64,000 bases of DNA, taken from the NCBI GenBank assembly GCA_020852925.1, contig JADYZU010000079.1, positions 26,030 through 90,029 on the forward strand, read 5' to 3'. The notes under the pieces are model-generated. The model had not been told where the DNA came from. It worked only from the letters and a program-made list of their open reading frames with translations, and ran no database searches. The DNA comes from Rubellimicrobium sp. (GTDB lineage: Bacteria; Pseudomonadota; Alphaproteobacteria; Rhodobacterales; Rhodobacteraceae). A program made the translations under genes and the position numbers. This document shows positions 21,952 to 31,024 of the stretch, piece after piece. Each line of letters begins with the position of its first letter. Position 1 is the first letter of the stretch.

Positions 21952-23421
21952 ATGACATCCTTTCTCATTTCCGGAACCTCCCAGACCAGTCAGTCCCTTG
22001 TCGACGGCGAAACCGGCGTGATCGCCCCGGACAGCATCCTCAGCGTGCCGATCAGCCCCGCTCTCCATGTCAGCGGGTCGACCTGGGTCAATGTCCTCGG
22101 CACGATCGCGTCGTCGCAGGTCTATGCGATCGGCACTGTCGGCAGCCCGATCAGGACCACCATCAACGTCGGATCGTCCGGCGGGATCTACAGCCTTGCA
22201 CCGACCGACGGGTCCACCGGCTATCCGGCGCTCCATCTCAGCGCCGGAAGTACCGAAATCACCAATGCGGGCACGATTTCGGGAACCTTCGGCACGATCA
22301 TGCAATGGGACGGGGCATTCCGGCTGGCCAACAGCGGCATGATCCGGGCGACCTGGGGCGATGTGATCTACCTCGGCAGCACCACCTCGCCCACCTTCAT
22401 CCAGAACAGCGGCACGATCACCTCGCTGGGCGGCAGGGCGGCGATCTCGGCCTACTGGGTCAGTCAGCCGGTCGCGATCATCAACTCCGGCGAGATTTCG
22501 ACCACCGCCTGGCAGGCGATCGCGACCGGATCGGGCAATGACACGCTGGTCAATGCCGGCCTGATCCAGGGATCGGTGAATACCAACGGCGGCGCCGACA
22601 CGGTGACGGTGACGGGAACGATCACCAGCACCCTCTATCTGGGTGAAGGCGACGACATCGTGACCGTCGCCGGTGGCACGGTGGCAGGTGGGATCTCGGG
22701 CGGGGAGGGGCACGACACCTTCGACGTCGACAGCCTTGCGATCCGCATCTACGAGATGACCGGCGAGGGCACCGATACCGTCGTCAGCAGCGCCGAGCGG
22801 TACATCCTTTCCGCCAATGTCGAGATCCTCACCCTGACCGGCGCCGCGCGCGAGGGGTTCGGCAATGGCGCGGCCAACAGCCTCACCGGGTCGGATCTGG
22901 ACAATCTGCTGGCCGGGCGCGGCGGGGCCGACCTGATCCGGGGGCAGGGCGGCGACGACGACCTGCGCGGCGGGGCGGGGGATGACCGGCTCTGGGGCGG
23001 AGAGGGCGACGACCTCCTGCGTGGCGGCGACGGCAGGGACCGGCTGGATGGCGGGGCGGGCGACGATGTGCTGATCGGCGGCGCGGGCAAGGACCGGCTG
23101 ACCGGCGGGAAGGGGGCGGATGCCTTTGTCTTCCTGCGCGCATCGGACAGTGCGGGCAAGGAGGCCGACACCATCACCGACTTCCGCCACGGCACCGACC
23201 ACATCGACCTGTCCGCGATCGACGCGAACGGCGCGCGGGCGGGTGATCCCGATTTCACCTTCATCGGCAGCGCCGCGTTTTCGGCGCCGGGTCAGGTGCG
23301 GGCGGTGCATGTGGGCAGCGACTGGGTGGTGCAGGTGAACATCGACGGCACCAGCGGCGCCGAGATGTCGATCCGCCTGAGCAACCTCGTCACGCTCGAC
23401 GGCGGCGATTTCATCCTCTGA
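21952..23421 (+). CDS. RTX calcium-binding secreted protein with beta-helix-like N-terminal region
   Basis: 489 residues. Residues ~100-215 hold repeated N-(A/S)-G-x-I units (ITNAGTISG, LANSGMIRA, IQNSGTITS, IINSGEIST, LVNAGLIQG), which look like rungs of a parallel beta-helix. Residues ~323-387 have RTX nonapeptides (GGDDDLRGG, GAGDDRLWGG, GEGDDLLRGG, GAGDDVLIGG) that bind calcium. After a DAFVFLRASDS/TDHIDLSAIDA segment, as in serralysin C-terminal domains, the protein ends in DFIL, the expected type I secretion signal. There is no HExxH protease motif. No type I secretion transporter is in the window. Function unknown; probably extracellular, perhaps an adhesin or surface protein. Confidence 0.85.
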   Translation: MTSFLISGTSQTSQSLVDGETGVIAPDSILSVPISPALHVSGSTWVNVLGTIASSQVYAIGTVGSPIRTTINVGSSGGIYSLAPTDGSTGYPALHLSAGSTEITNAGTISGTFGTIMQWDGAFRLANSGMIRATWGDVIYLGSTTSPTFIQNSGTITSLGGRAAISAYWVSQPVAIINSGEISTTAWQAIATGSGNDTLVNAGLIQGSVNTNGGADTVTVTGTITSTLYLGEGDDIVTVAGGTVAGGISGGEGHDTFDVDSLAIRIYEMTGEGTDTVVSSAERYILSANVEILTLTGAAREGFGNGAANSLTGSDLDNLLAGRGGADLIRGQGGDDDLRGGAGDDRLWGGEGDDLLRGGDGRDRLDGGAGDDVLIGGAGKDRLTGGKGADAFVFLRASDSAGKEADTITDFRHGTDHIDLSAIDANGARAGDPDFTFIGSAAFSAPGQVRAVHVGSDWVVQVNIDGTSGAEMSIRLSNLVTLDGGDFIL

Positions 23422-23533
23422 TCCCGCCCGCCGGTCCGGCCCCGCCGCGCCGGTGACGCAACATTCCGGTTGATCTTTCCTGCCGATCCGGAAACATCGC
23501 ACCCAGTGCGCAGGAGCAGGGGGGCGCGAACGG

Positions 23534-24634
23534 ATGGCGTCAGGCGGATATTTCACCGATGAAGGCAAGCGGGCGCTGCGCTCCATCCTGCCGCCTTTCC
23601 TTTATGCCGTCCTGCTCATGGCCATTCCGCTGGCCGCGGTGGTGGTCATCAGTTTCCAGGTGCGCGGCGCTGCCACCGGCGAATGGCTCGAGGGGGCGGT
23701 GCCGCCCGCGATCGCCACGGCGCTGCGGGTGGTGGTGCTGCTTTATGCGGTGTCGATCCCGCTGGCCTTCGGCCTCATCGTGCGGCGCGAACGGGCGGGG
23801 CGGGCGGTGCGCTTCGTGCTGCTGGCGCTGCCCCTGTGGATCGGGGCGCTGTGGCTGTCCTATTCCTACCTTGCGACGCTGGGCTTCGGTTTCGGCAATT
23901 ATGCCGCGGTCTTTACCGATCCGATCAACATCCGCGGCGTGGTGCGCGACGGGGCCTGGCTGCCGGGGCTGTTGCCGCGCTCGCTTTTCGTGTCGATCTC
24001 GGTCACGCTGGCCACGGTGGTGCTGGCCTATCCGATCGCCTACTTCATCAGCGTCCGCGTCGCGCCCGAGAGCAAGTCGCTCTGGCTTTTCCTCATCACC
24101 ATCCCGTTCTGGACCAGCTACCTGATCCGCATCTTCCTGTGGAAGGTGATCCTCGGCTATTCGGGGGTGGTGAACACCGCGCTGATCGGGATGGGCATCA
24201 TCGACGAGCCGGCGACCTTCATCCTCTACAACGTGAACGCGGTCATCATCACGCTGGCCCATGCCTATGCGCCCTTCGCCATCCTGCCGATCTTTGTCGC
24301 GCTGGAAAAGATCGACCGCTCGCTCAAGGAGGCCAGCCGCGACCTTGGCGAGGACCGTTTCACCACTTTCCTGCGGGTGACGCTGCCCTTGTCGGTGCCG
24401 GGGATCGTGGCGGCGGTGCTGATCGTGTTCATCCCGACCATCGGCGATTACGTCACGCCCGAACTCGTGGGCGGCTCGGGCGGGCTTCTGATCGCCAACC
24501 GCATCCAGGCGCTGTTCCTTCAGGTGAACGATCCGGGCCTTGGCGCGGCCCTGTCCATCGTCACCATGGCGGCGGTCGGCATCGTCAGCCTGGTCTTCGT
24601 CTTTGCATTGCGCCGCTGGCTGAAGAGGGCCTGA
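23534..24634 (+). CDS. ABC transporter permease, PotB type
   Basis: 366 residues with six or more membrane segments. The ATPase-contacting EAA loop is KEASRDLGEDRFTTFLRVTL near residue 265. Membership in the spermidine/putrescine permease family is shown by the pattern FWTSYLIRIFLWKVILG. The protein is longer than E. coli PotB, mainly through an N-terminal segment of ~100 residues. The next permease begins 1 bp after the stop. The substrate is probably a polyamine or related cation, but no binding protein is encoded nearby. Confidence 0.87.
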   Translation: MASGGYFTDEGKRALRSILPPFLYAVLLMAIPLAAVVVISFQVRGAATGEWLEGAVPPAIATALRVVVLLYAVSIPLAFGLIVRRERAGRAVRFVLLALPLWIGALWLSYSYLATLGFGFGNYAAVFTDPINIRGVVRDGAWLPGLLPRSLFVSISVTLATVVLAYPIAYFISVRVAPESKSLWLFLITIPFWTSYLIRIFLWKVILGYSGVVNTALIGMGIIDEPATFILYNVNAVIITLAHAYAPFAILPIFVALEKIDRSLKEASRDLGEDRFTTFLRVTLPLSVPGIVAAVLIVFIPTIGDYVTPELVGGSGGLLIANRIQALFLQVNDPGLGAALSIVTMAAVGIVSLVFVFALRRWLKRA

Positions 24635-24635
24635 G

Positions 24636-25445
24636 ATGAAATCCCCGCTCCTGCGCCTCTATGCGGTCCTGTATCTGCTGTTCCTGTTCGCGCCGATCGT
24701 GCTGCTGCCGCTGTTCGCCTTCAACGACGGCAAGATCATCGCCTTTCCGCTCTCGGGCTTCTCGACCCGCTGGTTCGAGGCGCTGTGGGAGCGGCCGGCG
24801 CTGCATGGCGCGGTGCAGAGCTCGCTCGTGATCGCGGTGGTCACCGCCATCGTCGCCACGATCTTCGGCATCTTCGCCGCGCGCGGCGGGGCACTGGCCG
24901 ACTATCCGTTCAAGGGCAGCATGATCGGCTTCATCATGCTGCCGCTGGTGCTGCCGGAAATCATCCTGGCGGTGGCGCTGCTGGTGGTGGTGACCAAGGT
25001 GCTGGGCCTTGCACCCAACCTTTTCACCATCGTTCTGGCGCATGTGCTGATCTGCACGCCCTATGCCACCTCGATCCTGAACGGCGCCTTCGCCAACCTC
25101 GACCGCAGTTTCGAGGAAGCGGCGATGGATCTGGGCGAATCGCGCTGGGGGGCGTTCCGCCTTGTCACGCTGCCGCTGGTGATGCCGGGGATCATCTCGG
25201 CGATGCTGATCTCCTTCATCATCAGCCTTGACGAATTCATCATCGCCTTCTTCCTGTCGGGCAATGTCACCACCTTGCCCGTCTATATCTACGGCCTGCG
25301 CCGGCAATCGGACGAATTGCCGATCATCATGGCGCTGGGCACGATTCTTGTCACCTTGTCGATCATCCTTCTGGTGGTCGCCGAAATCTTCCGTCGGCGC
25401 GGCATGCGGCGTGCCGGACTCAAGGACACCGGAGGCTTCCTGTGA
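24636..25445 (+). CDS. ABC transporter permease, PotC type
   Basis: 269 residues, six membrane segments, EAA loop EEAAMDLGESRWGAFRLVTL near residue 158. ISLDEFIIAFFLSG and TLPVYIYGLRR are typical of PotC-like subunits. It pairs with the upstream PotB-type protein to form the channel. Its stop overlaps the GTG start of the ATPase gene. Confidence 0.88.
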   Translation: MKSPLLRLYAVLYLLFLFAPIVLLPLFAFNDGKIIAFPLSGFSTRWFEALWERPALHGAVQSSLVIAVVTAIVATIFGIFAARGGALADYPFKGSMIGFIMLPLVLPEIILAVALLVVVTKVLGLAPNLFTIVLAHVLICTPYATSILNGAFANLDRSFEEAAMDLGESRWGAFRLVTLPLVMPGIISAMLISFIISLDEFIIAFFLSGNVTTLPVYIYGLRRQSDELPIIMALGTILVTLSIILLVVAEIFRRRGMRRAGLKDTGGFL

Positions 25446-26530
25446 ACGCACCCCTCATCAGCCTGCGCGCCGTGCACAAGCATTACGGCGATTACCACGC
25501 GCTGCGCGGCATCGACCTCGACATCCGGCAGGGCGAATTCTTTTCCCTGCTCGGGCCGTCGGGCTGTGGCAAGACCACGCTGCTGCGCACCATCGCCGGG
25601 TTCGAGGATCTGTCCTCGGGCACGCTGATGATCGACGGCAAGGACATGGCCGGCGTCCCCGCGAACGAGCGGCCCACCAACATGGTGTTCCAGTCCTATG
25701 CGATCTTTCCGCATCTGACGGTGGCGCAGAACGTGGCCTTCGGGCTGCGCCGCGATCCGCGGCCCAAGGCCGACAAGGCCCGCGCCGTGACCGAGGCCCT
25801 CGCCATGGTCGGGCTCGAGGGTTACGGCGGGCGGGCGGCGCATGCGCTGTCGGGCGGGCAGCGTCAGCGCGTGGCCCTGGCGCGCGCGCTCATCCTCCAG
25901 CCCAAGGTGCTGTTGCTCGACGAACCGCTGTCGGCCCTCGACAAGAAGATGCGCGAACAGATGCAGGTCGAACTGATCCGCCTGCAACGCACGGTCGGCA
26001 TCACCTTCATCCTTGTCACCCATGACCAGGAAGAGGCGCTGGTCATGTCCGACCGGATCGCGGTGATGTTCGAGGGCTCGATCGGCCAGATGGACGAGCC
26101 GGAAATCCTTTACCGGCGCCCGAACAGCCGCAGGGTGGCGGATTTCATCGGCAAGATGAATTTCCTGCCGGCCGAGGTGCTGTCGGTCGGCCGGCGGATC
26201 GAGGTCGAGGTCGCCGGCCTTGGCCGGGGCGAAGTCGCACCCGATCAGGCCCCCGCCGGCGCCGCCGAGGGGCGGGCGGTCGTGGGGATCCGCCCGGAAA
26301 CCCTGACCCTGCTGTTCGAGGGCGAAACCACCGACCGGCGCACCATCGACGGCGTCGTGGACGAGGTGGTCTATTACGGCGACATGACCTATTACGACGT
26401 GCGCGTGCCGGGCGTGGCCGAACCGCTCAACCTGTCGATGCGCAACATGATCGGGCGCCCCGTCCTCGAGGTGGGGGCGCGCACCCGCATCATCTGGGAC
26501 GAACGCAGCCTTGTCCTGCTGGGGGCCTAG
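25442..26530 (+). CDS. ABC transporter ATP-binding protein, PotA type
   Basis: 362 residues. Walker A GPSGCGKTT (residues ~37-45), signature LSGGQRQRVALARAL and Walker B VLLLDEPLSALDKK, followed by a C-terminal TOBE regulatory domain (VVGIRPETLTLLFEGE). The start is GTG 25442, overlapping the previous stop as GTGA, so translation is coupled. It drives the PotB/PotC-type permease. Its stop and that of the convergent pagL-like gene share the tetranucleotide CTAG at 26527-26530. Confidence 0.9.
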   Translation: MNAPLISLRAVHKHYGDYHALRGIDLDIRQGEFFSLLGPSGCGKTTLLRTIAGFEDLSSGTLMIDGKDMAGVPANERPTNMVFQSYAIFPHLTVAQNVAFGLRRDPRPKADKARAVTEALAMVGLEGYGGRAAHALSGGQRQRVALARALILQPKVLLLDEPLSALDKKMREQMQVELIRLQRTVGITFILVTHDQEEALVMSDRIAVMFEGSIGQMDEPEILYRRPNSRRVADFIGKMNFLPAEVLSVGRRIEVEVAGLGRGEVAPDQAPAGAAEGRAVVGIRPETLTLLFEGETTDRRTIDGVVDEVVYYGDMTYYDVRVPGVAEPLNLSMRNMIGRPVLEVGARTRIIWDERSLVLLGA

Positions 26531-27033
26531 TCGAGCGGGAGGGTCAGGCGCAGCGCCAGGCTCTCCACCCCCGGGTTCACCTCGCGCAGGTCCAGGTTCG
26601 AGCGGTGGTCGATCACCAGGGACACCAGCGCGCCCGAATCGAACCGGTAGCCCAGGCTGACCGATGACCGGAACAGGACCGGCCCGCCGACATCGGTCGC
26701 GCCCATGGTCTGGATCCCCGGCATGAGCGAGACCTGCCCCTCGAGCGGCCCGAACGGAAAGCGCCAGGCAACGCCCGCGCCGATCCATGACCCGACCTCG
26801 CCCGAGATCGAGGCGCCCAGCAGCGGCACATAGGGGCCATGGCTGTGGTCGGCGGCGAAGGTCACGAACAGTTCCTGCCCGATCGGTCCGCTCTGGAAAT
26901 AGTCCCTGCCGGGCTGAAGCGACAGTTCGGCCTGTCGCGGCACCGGCGCCAGACAGCCCGGATCGGGACAGTGATTGTGCATCATGTCACGCACCGAAAG
27001 GCCGAAGAACAGCAGCCCGAGCAGGCCGAACAT
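26527..27033 (-). CDS. PagL-type lipid A 3-O-deacylase / acyloxyacyl hydrolase-like outer membrane protein
   Basis: 168 residues. A short hydrophobic N-terminus (MFGLLGLLFFGLSVRDMM) is followed by amphipathic beta strands. The C-terminal part has IDHRSNLDLREVNPGVESLA: His143, Ser145 and Glu157 reproduce the spacing of the PagL catalytic triad (His126, Ser128 and Glu140 in the Pseudomonas enzyme). The family removes the 3-linked acyl chain from lipid A in the outer membrane. The protein ends LRLTLPLD rather than in an aromatic residue. Two cysteines near the N-terminus (HCPDPGC) are unusual. The call rests on this triad and the barrel-like pattern. Confidence 0.75.
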   Translation of the reverse strand: MFGLLGLLFFGLSVRDMMHNHCPDPGCLAPVPRQAELSLQPGRDYFQSGPIGQELFVTFAADHSHGPYVPLLGASISGEVGSWIGAGVAWRFPFGPLEGQVSLMPGIQTMGATDVGGPVLFRSSVSLGYRFDSGALVSLVIDHRSNLDLREVNPGVESLALRLTLPLD

Positions 27034-27056
27034 GGAGTCCTCTCCCCGTGGGCGCC

Positions 27057-27989
27057 TCAGGCGGCGCCGGTGCCGATCGCGGTCAGGTCGTAGGGCGTGG
27101 TCTGGTAGATCTCGTTGATCCAGTTTCCATAAAGCAGATGCGCATGACCGCGCCAGCGGTTCAGCGGCGGCTGTGACGGATCGTCGTCGGGATAGTAGTT
27201 CAGCGGCACGTTGATCGGCGTGCCCGCAGCCACGTCGCGGTCGTATTCCTGCTTGAGCGTGTCGCTGTCGTATTCGAAATGGTTGAAGATGTAGACCGCG
27301 CGATGCGCCGCATCCTCGACCAGGCAGGGACCGGTCTCGGCGCTGGCCAGCAGCGTGACGAGGCCGCCAGCCGCGTCGATCTCGCTCTGGCGCATCTCGG
27401 TCCAGCGGCTGACCGGGATGACGAAATCGTCGGAAAACCCCCGCAGCCACGGATGCGCCGGGGCAAGGTTGCGGTGGCGGAAACAGCCGAACGCCTTGTG
27501 CGGCAACATGTGCTTCTGCACGCCATGGAAATGATAGACCATCGCCATCCCGCCCCAGCAGACGCCGAAGGTCGAATGCACATGGGTCTGGGTCCAGTCC
27601 ATCACCTCGCGCAACTCGTCCCAGTAGGTCACCTCCTCGAAGGGCAGATGCTCGATCGGGGCGCCGGTGATGACCAGGCCGTCGAATTTCTCGCCCGAGG
27701 CGGCCACCTCGCTGAACGGGCGATAGAATTCCTCCATATGTTCGGCGGCGGTGTTGCGGGTCTGGTGCTCGCTCATGCGGATGAGCGACAGTTCGATCTG
27801 GAGCGGCCCGGCCCCGAGCAGGCGGGCGAACTGGTTCTCGGTCTGGATCTTCTTCGGCATCAGGTTGAGAAGCCCGATGCGCAGCGGGCGGATGTCCTGA
27901 CGGGTGGCGCGTTCCTCGGACATGACCATGACCCCCTCGCGGGTCAGGACATCGAAGGCGGGCAGGTTGGCGGGCAGCTTGATCGGCAT
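27057..27989 (-). CDS. metA: Homoserine O-acyltransferase (MetA)
   Basis: 310 residues, standard MetA length. [20 protein letters not shown] starts the protein, the nucleophile cysteine sits in [17 protein letters not shown], and the catalytic His/Glu region is [18 protein letters not shown]. It activates homoserine for methionine synthesis. Whether succinyl- or acetyl-CoA is used cannot be told from sequence alone. There is no strong Shine-Dalgarno and no recognisable SAM-II riboswitch in the short space before the upstream P-loop gene. Confidence 0.94.
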   Translation of the reverse strand: MPIKLPANLPAFDVLTREGVMVMSEERATRQDIRPLRIGLLNLMPKKIQTENQFARLLGAGPLQIELSLIRMSEHQTRNTAAEHMEEFYRPFSEVAASGEKFDGLVITGAPIEHLPFEEVTYWDELREVMDWTQTHVHSTFGVCWGGMAMVYHFHGVQKHMLPHKAFGCFRHRNLAPAHPWLRGFSDDFVIPVSRWTEMRQSEIDAAGGLVTLLASAETGPCLVEDAAHRAVYIFNHFEYDSDTLKQEYDRDVAAGTPINVPLNYYPDDDPSQPPLNRWRGHAHLLYGNWINEIYQTTPYDLTAIGTGAA

Positions 27990-28049
27990 GGCGGTGGTCC
28001 CTGATGGGCGGTCGTCCTACGGATGAAAGGGGGGCGGGTGGGGTGGCTG

Positions 28050-28928
28050 TCAGCCACGCATTCGCCCCTGTCCGTCAAGGGCGCGCGCCACGAGGGCGAC
28101 GAAATCGGCCTCGCTGGCCACGCCGGCCATCTCGCTGGCGCAGATGGTGATGCCCCAGCGTTCCGCCATCGCCCGATAGCGCGGCTGGCGGTGGGCCAGG
28201 GCGCGGGCATAGGTCCAGCGGATGAAATCGTCGGGATCCACCCGTTCGGGGGCGATGCCGCGCAGGTGCAGGTATTCCTCCCAGGCGGCGCTGAGGAATT
28301 GCGGCTGATAGGCCATCGGCTTGGGCGCGCGGTCGAACCGGCGCACCAGTTCCTCGGTATGGGCCTCGCTGCCCTCGATCCAGATCATGAGGGTATGGGC
28401 CGAAAGCTCGGTCATGAGCGGATCGTCGGGATCGTCGGGATCGACCCATTCGCAGATCGAACCGCCGGTGTCGCAGACGAAATGCGCATAGCCGTAGATC
28501 GCGCGCGCACGTTCGATGAAATGCGCGGTGTCCATCAGCGCCGCGATCTCGGCCTTGCGGAAGGTCTCCTGCCGGCGGCGGTATTCGTCGATGGGCAGGC
28601 CGCCCCTGGCCGGATCGCCCGGCTTGCCCAGCCAGGTCGAGACCGGGGCAAGGTTGTCAAAGGCGACGTTGGTGCCGATGTAGATCGAATCCGACATCAG
28701 CAATTCGCGCAGGAACGGCACCTTCATCGCCTCGCGCTTGGCATTGTCGGCGATGAGTTCGCCCAGATAGCGCGTGCCGATGCGGTAATCGACCGAATAG
28801 TGGAACCACTCGCCCGAGGCGCGCAGCACCCGGCTCACATGGGTCTTGCCCAGGCCGGACATGCCGAACAGCAGCACCTGCCGCCCCTCGGCCGCGAGCC
28901 AGTCCTGCGCCGTGGGCAGGGCGGTCAT
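28050..28928 (-). CDS. P-loop ATPase of unknown function
   Basis: 292 residues. The Walker A motif FGMSGLGKTH is at residues 21-30. The rest resembles a small-molecule kinase-like P-loop protein: FHYSVDYRIGTRYLGELIAD, DTGGSICEWVDPDDPDDPLM and HTLMIWIEGSEAHTEELVRR. These proteins are conserved in Rhodobacterales but have no assigned role that I know of. The gene overlaps the upstream EamA gene by ATGA, so the two are translated together. metA is the next gene downstream. Confidence 0.75.
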   Translation of the reverse strand: MTALPTAQDWLAAEGRQVLLFGMSGLGKTHVSRVLRASGEWFHYSVDYRIGTRYLGELIADNAKREAMKVPFLRELLMSDSIYIGTNVAFDNLAPVSTWLGKPGDPARGGLPIDEYRRRQETFRKAEIAALMDTAHFIERARAIYGYAHFVCDTGGSICEWVDPDDPDDPLMTELSAHTLMIWIEGSEAHTEELVRRFDRAPKPMAYQPQFLSAAWEEYLHLRGIAPERVDPDDFIRWTYARALAHRQPRYRAMAERWGITICASEMAGVASEADFVALVARALDGQGRMRG

Positions 28929-29863
28929 GGCCGCCCCCCCCCGGCAACCCCCGCCGGCCGCCCCAGCAGGCGCCGCGGCAGGCGCCCGTCAAGGACCACC
29001 AGCGCCACCGCCAGCAGCGCGAACCCGGCATAGGCGCGCAGCGGCAGCGATTCATGCAGCATGATCGCGCCCAGGACGATCGACACCGGCGCCACCAGCA
29101 AGGTGACGAACCCGGCATTCCCGGCCCCGGCTGTGGCGATCAGCCGGTAATAGATGAGATAGGCCACCGCGGTGGCGATCACCGCCGAATAGACCAGCGC
29201 CAGCCAGACATGGCCGGTGAAATGCGCCTCGGGCAGGCCCTCGGTCAGCAGCGCCAGCGGCACCAGCGTGAGCGCCGCCCCCGTCATCATGCCCGTGGCC
29301 GCCACCTGCGGCGCCACCGAGCGCAGCGCCACCCGCCCCAGCGCCCCGGTCGCGCCATAGCACAGCCCCGCCGCCACCAGCGCCAGTTGCGCCAGCGAGG
29401 TCAGGTCGAGCGCCAGAAGTTGCGCCGGACCCAGCGCCGTGATCACGCCGGTCAGACCGATCGCCACCCCCAGCACCCGCTGCCGCGTCAGGCGTTCGTC
29501 ACGAAAGAAGATCGCGGCGATGAGCACGCCGAAGATCGCGGTCGCGGCATTCAGGATCGCGGCCAGCCCCGAGGGAACCGTCATCTGCCCCCAGGTGATG
29601 AAGGTGAAGGGCAGCGCATTGCCGATCACCCCGAGCGCAAGCAGGATCGCCCAGTCCGCCAGCCGCCGCGGCAGGGGCGCGCCGCTGGCCAGGATCCAGG
29701 CCCACAGCACGAGGCAGGCGCCGCCGGTGCGGATGGCGACGATGGTCTGCACCCCCACCTCGTCAAGGGCGACCGCCGTCGCGGTATAGGAGGCGCCCCA
29801 GATCAGCCCCAGAAGGACGACCAGCCCGAGGGCGCGCGGGGTGAGGGAAACCTGCGAAGTCAT
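28925..29863 (-). CDS. EamA/DMT-family transporter
   Basis: 312 residues with ten hydrophobic segments in two EamA repeats (VLLGLIWGASYTATAVALDE and LCYGATGALGRVALR). ATG 29863 has AGGG upstream; an in-frame alternative at 29881 is less likely. Members export metabolites or amino acids; the substrate is unknown. Its stop overlaps the start of the P-loop gene by four bases. Confidence 0.88.
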   Translation of the reverse strand: MTSQVSLTPRALGLVVLLGLIWGASYTATAVALDEVGVQTIVAIRTGGACLVLWAWILASGAPLPRRLADWAILLALGVIGNALPFTFITWGQMTVPSGLAAILNAATAIFGVLIAAIFFRDERLTRQRVLGVAIGLTGVITALGPAQLLALDLTSLAQLALVAAGLCYGATGALGRVALRSVAPQVAATGMMTGAALTLVPLALLTEGLPEAHFTGHVWLALVYSAVIATAVAYLIYYRLIATAGAGNAGFVTLLVAPVSIVLGAIMLHESLPLRAYAGFALLAVALVVLDGRLPRRLLGRPAGVAGGGRP

Positions 29864-29917
29864 GGTGCCCTCTTTCAACACGCAACCCCCGCCGCCGCAA
29901 CCCCCCGGACAGGCCAG

Positions 29918-29939
29918 AAGGGGCCCCGAAGGGCCCCTT
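29918..29939 (-). terminator. Hairpin downstream of the FadL-type gene
   Basis: A 9-bp stem AAGGGGCCC/GGGCCCCTT with a UUCG tetraloop when read on the minus strand, 26 bp after the porin stop. There is no long U-run, but the extra-stable loop supports an end of transcript. Confidence 0.65.
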
Positions 29940-29965
29940 GCGTCGGTCTCGGCCGCGCGGCAGGG

Positions 29966-31024
29966 TCAGAAGTGATAGCCGATCGACAGCCCCACGGCGA
30001 GCGCGGTATTCCCCGCGAAATCGGCGCCGATCGTCTCGGTCGTGGCATCGCCCAGCCACGCATAGCGCACGCCGCCCGAAATCTCGACATCGCCCATGGT
30101 GTAGGTGCCGCCGACCTGCACCGACACAAGCCCGTCGCTGGGCGAGAGGTTCGAGACGAGCAGACCCTGATCCGCCTCGTAACCCACGGTGATCGCGCCC
30201 GAGAACGCGTCGCTGAACCTGCGCCCGATCCCCACCGAATAGCTGATGCGGTCCTCCGTGTAGGACACGAGGTTGGGATAGCCCACGGGGCTGATGTTGG
30301 TCGCGGTCCATTCGCTCCAGCGCACCTGCGCCATCAGGAGCGTGTTGGCCGCGATTCCGGTCTGGAAGTCCAGCGTGAGCTGCTGCGGCATGGTGAAGGC
30401 GGTATCGGCCACCGGAATGCTGCCCATGATCGTGGTCGGCGCCGCAAAATCGGTGGCGCTCGACCAGGTGAGGGCGGCGCGCAGCGCGATGTCGGGGATC
30501 TCGTAGGCGGCGCCAAGGACATAGCCGGTGGCGGTGGACCGCCCGAATTCCGCGTCATAGGGGCCGGCGGGGATATCCACCTCGCCCTCCATCGACACGA
30601 GGCGCAGCCCCCCGTGGATGCTGAAGCGGTCGTTCAGCCGGTAACGCAACAGCCCGGTGACCGCCTGCGATGTCAGCGTGGCCGAGGTCCCGGCAAGCGG
30701 ATATCCGGGATCGGTGTCGTCATAGGCGACAGCCGCCCCATAGGGCTGATCGAGGATGACCGCCACCGACAGCCGGTCGTTCAGATCGCCCTTCACGGCA
30801 AGGCCGAACTGGGTGTAGTCCTGCGCGACATTGCCCGACCCGACCGCGCCGCCCCCGACCGTGCCCTGCACATCGGGCCGCACGAAGCCGAAGCTCAACT
30901 CGGCATAATTGCCCGATTCGAAGAGCGCGCCGATCGGCTGCCCCGAACGGTCAAGCCCGCCGGCCACCGCCGCCCCTCCGGCCATCACCACGGCTGCCGC
31001 CGCCGTTCCCGCAAGACGCATCAT
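29966..31024 (-). CDS. FadL/OmpP1-family outer membrane transport protein
   Basis: 352 residues from ATG 31024, which has GGAGG 10 bp upstream; a second ATG follows immediately. A signal peptide (RLAGTAAAAVVMAGGAAVAG) precedes LDRSGQPIGALFESGNYAEL, the N-terminal hatch segment typical of FadL-like channels. Fourteen or so amphipathic strands follow, with final GLSIGYHF ending in Phe as required for outer membrane insertion. The family takes up hydrophobic compounds such as fatty acids or aromatics. It is monocistronic, with a composite intergenic repeat upstream. Confidence 0.88.
   Translation of the reverse strand: MMRLAGTAAAAVVMAGGAAVAGGLDRSGQPIGALFESGNYAELSFGFVRPDVQGTVGGGAVGSGNVAQDYTQFGLAVKGDLNDRLSVAVILDQPYGAAVAYDDTDPGYPLAGTSATLTSQAVTGLLRYRLNDRFSIHGGLRLVSMEGEVDIPAGPYDAEFGRSTATGYVLGAAYEIPDIALRAALTWSSATDFAAPTTIMGSIPVADTAFTMPQQLTLDFQTGIAANTLLMAQVRWSEWTATNISPVGYPNLVSYTEDRISYSVGIGRRFSDAFSGAITVGYEADQGLLVSNLSPSDGLVSVQVGGTYTMGDVEISGGVRYAWLGDATTETIGADFAGNTALAVGLSIGYHF

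Noticed and set aside
22903..23120. Tandem glycine-rich DNA repeats considered as CRISPR or satellite
   Set aside because: They encode the in-frame RTX nonapeptides of the secreted protein; units are degenerate and lack spacers.
27990..28049. Possible SAM-II riboswitch before metA
   Set aside because: Only 60 bp separate metA from the upstream gene, and I see no SAM-II pseudoknot elements; the GTGGCTG/CAGCCAC dyad overlaps a stop codon and is probably incidental.
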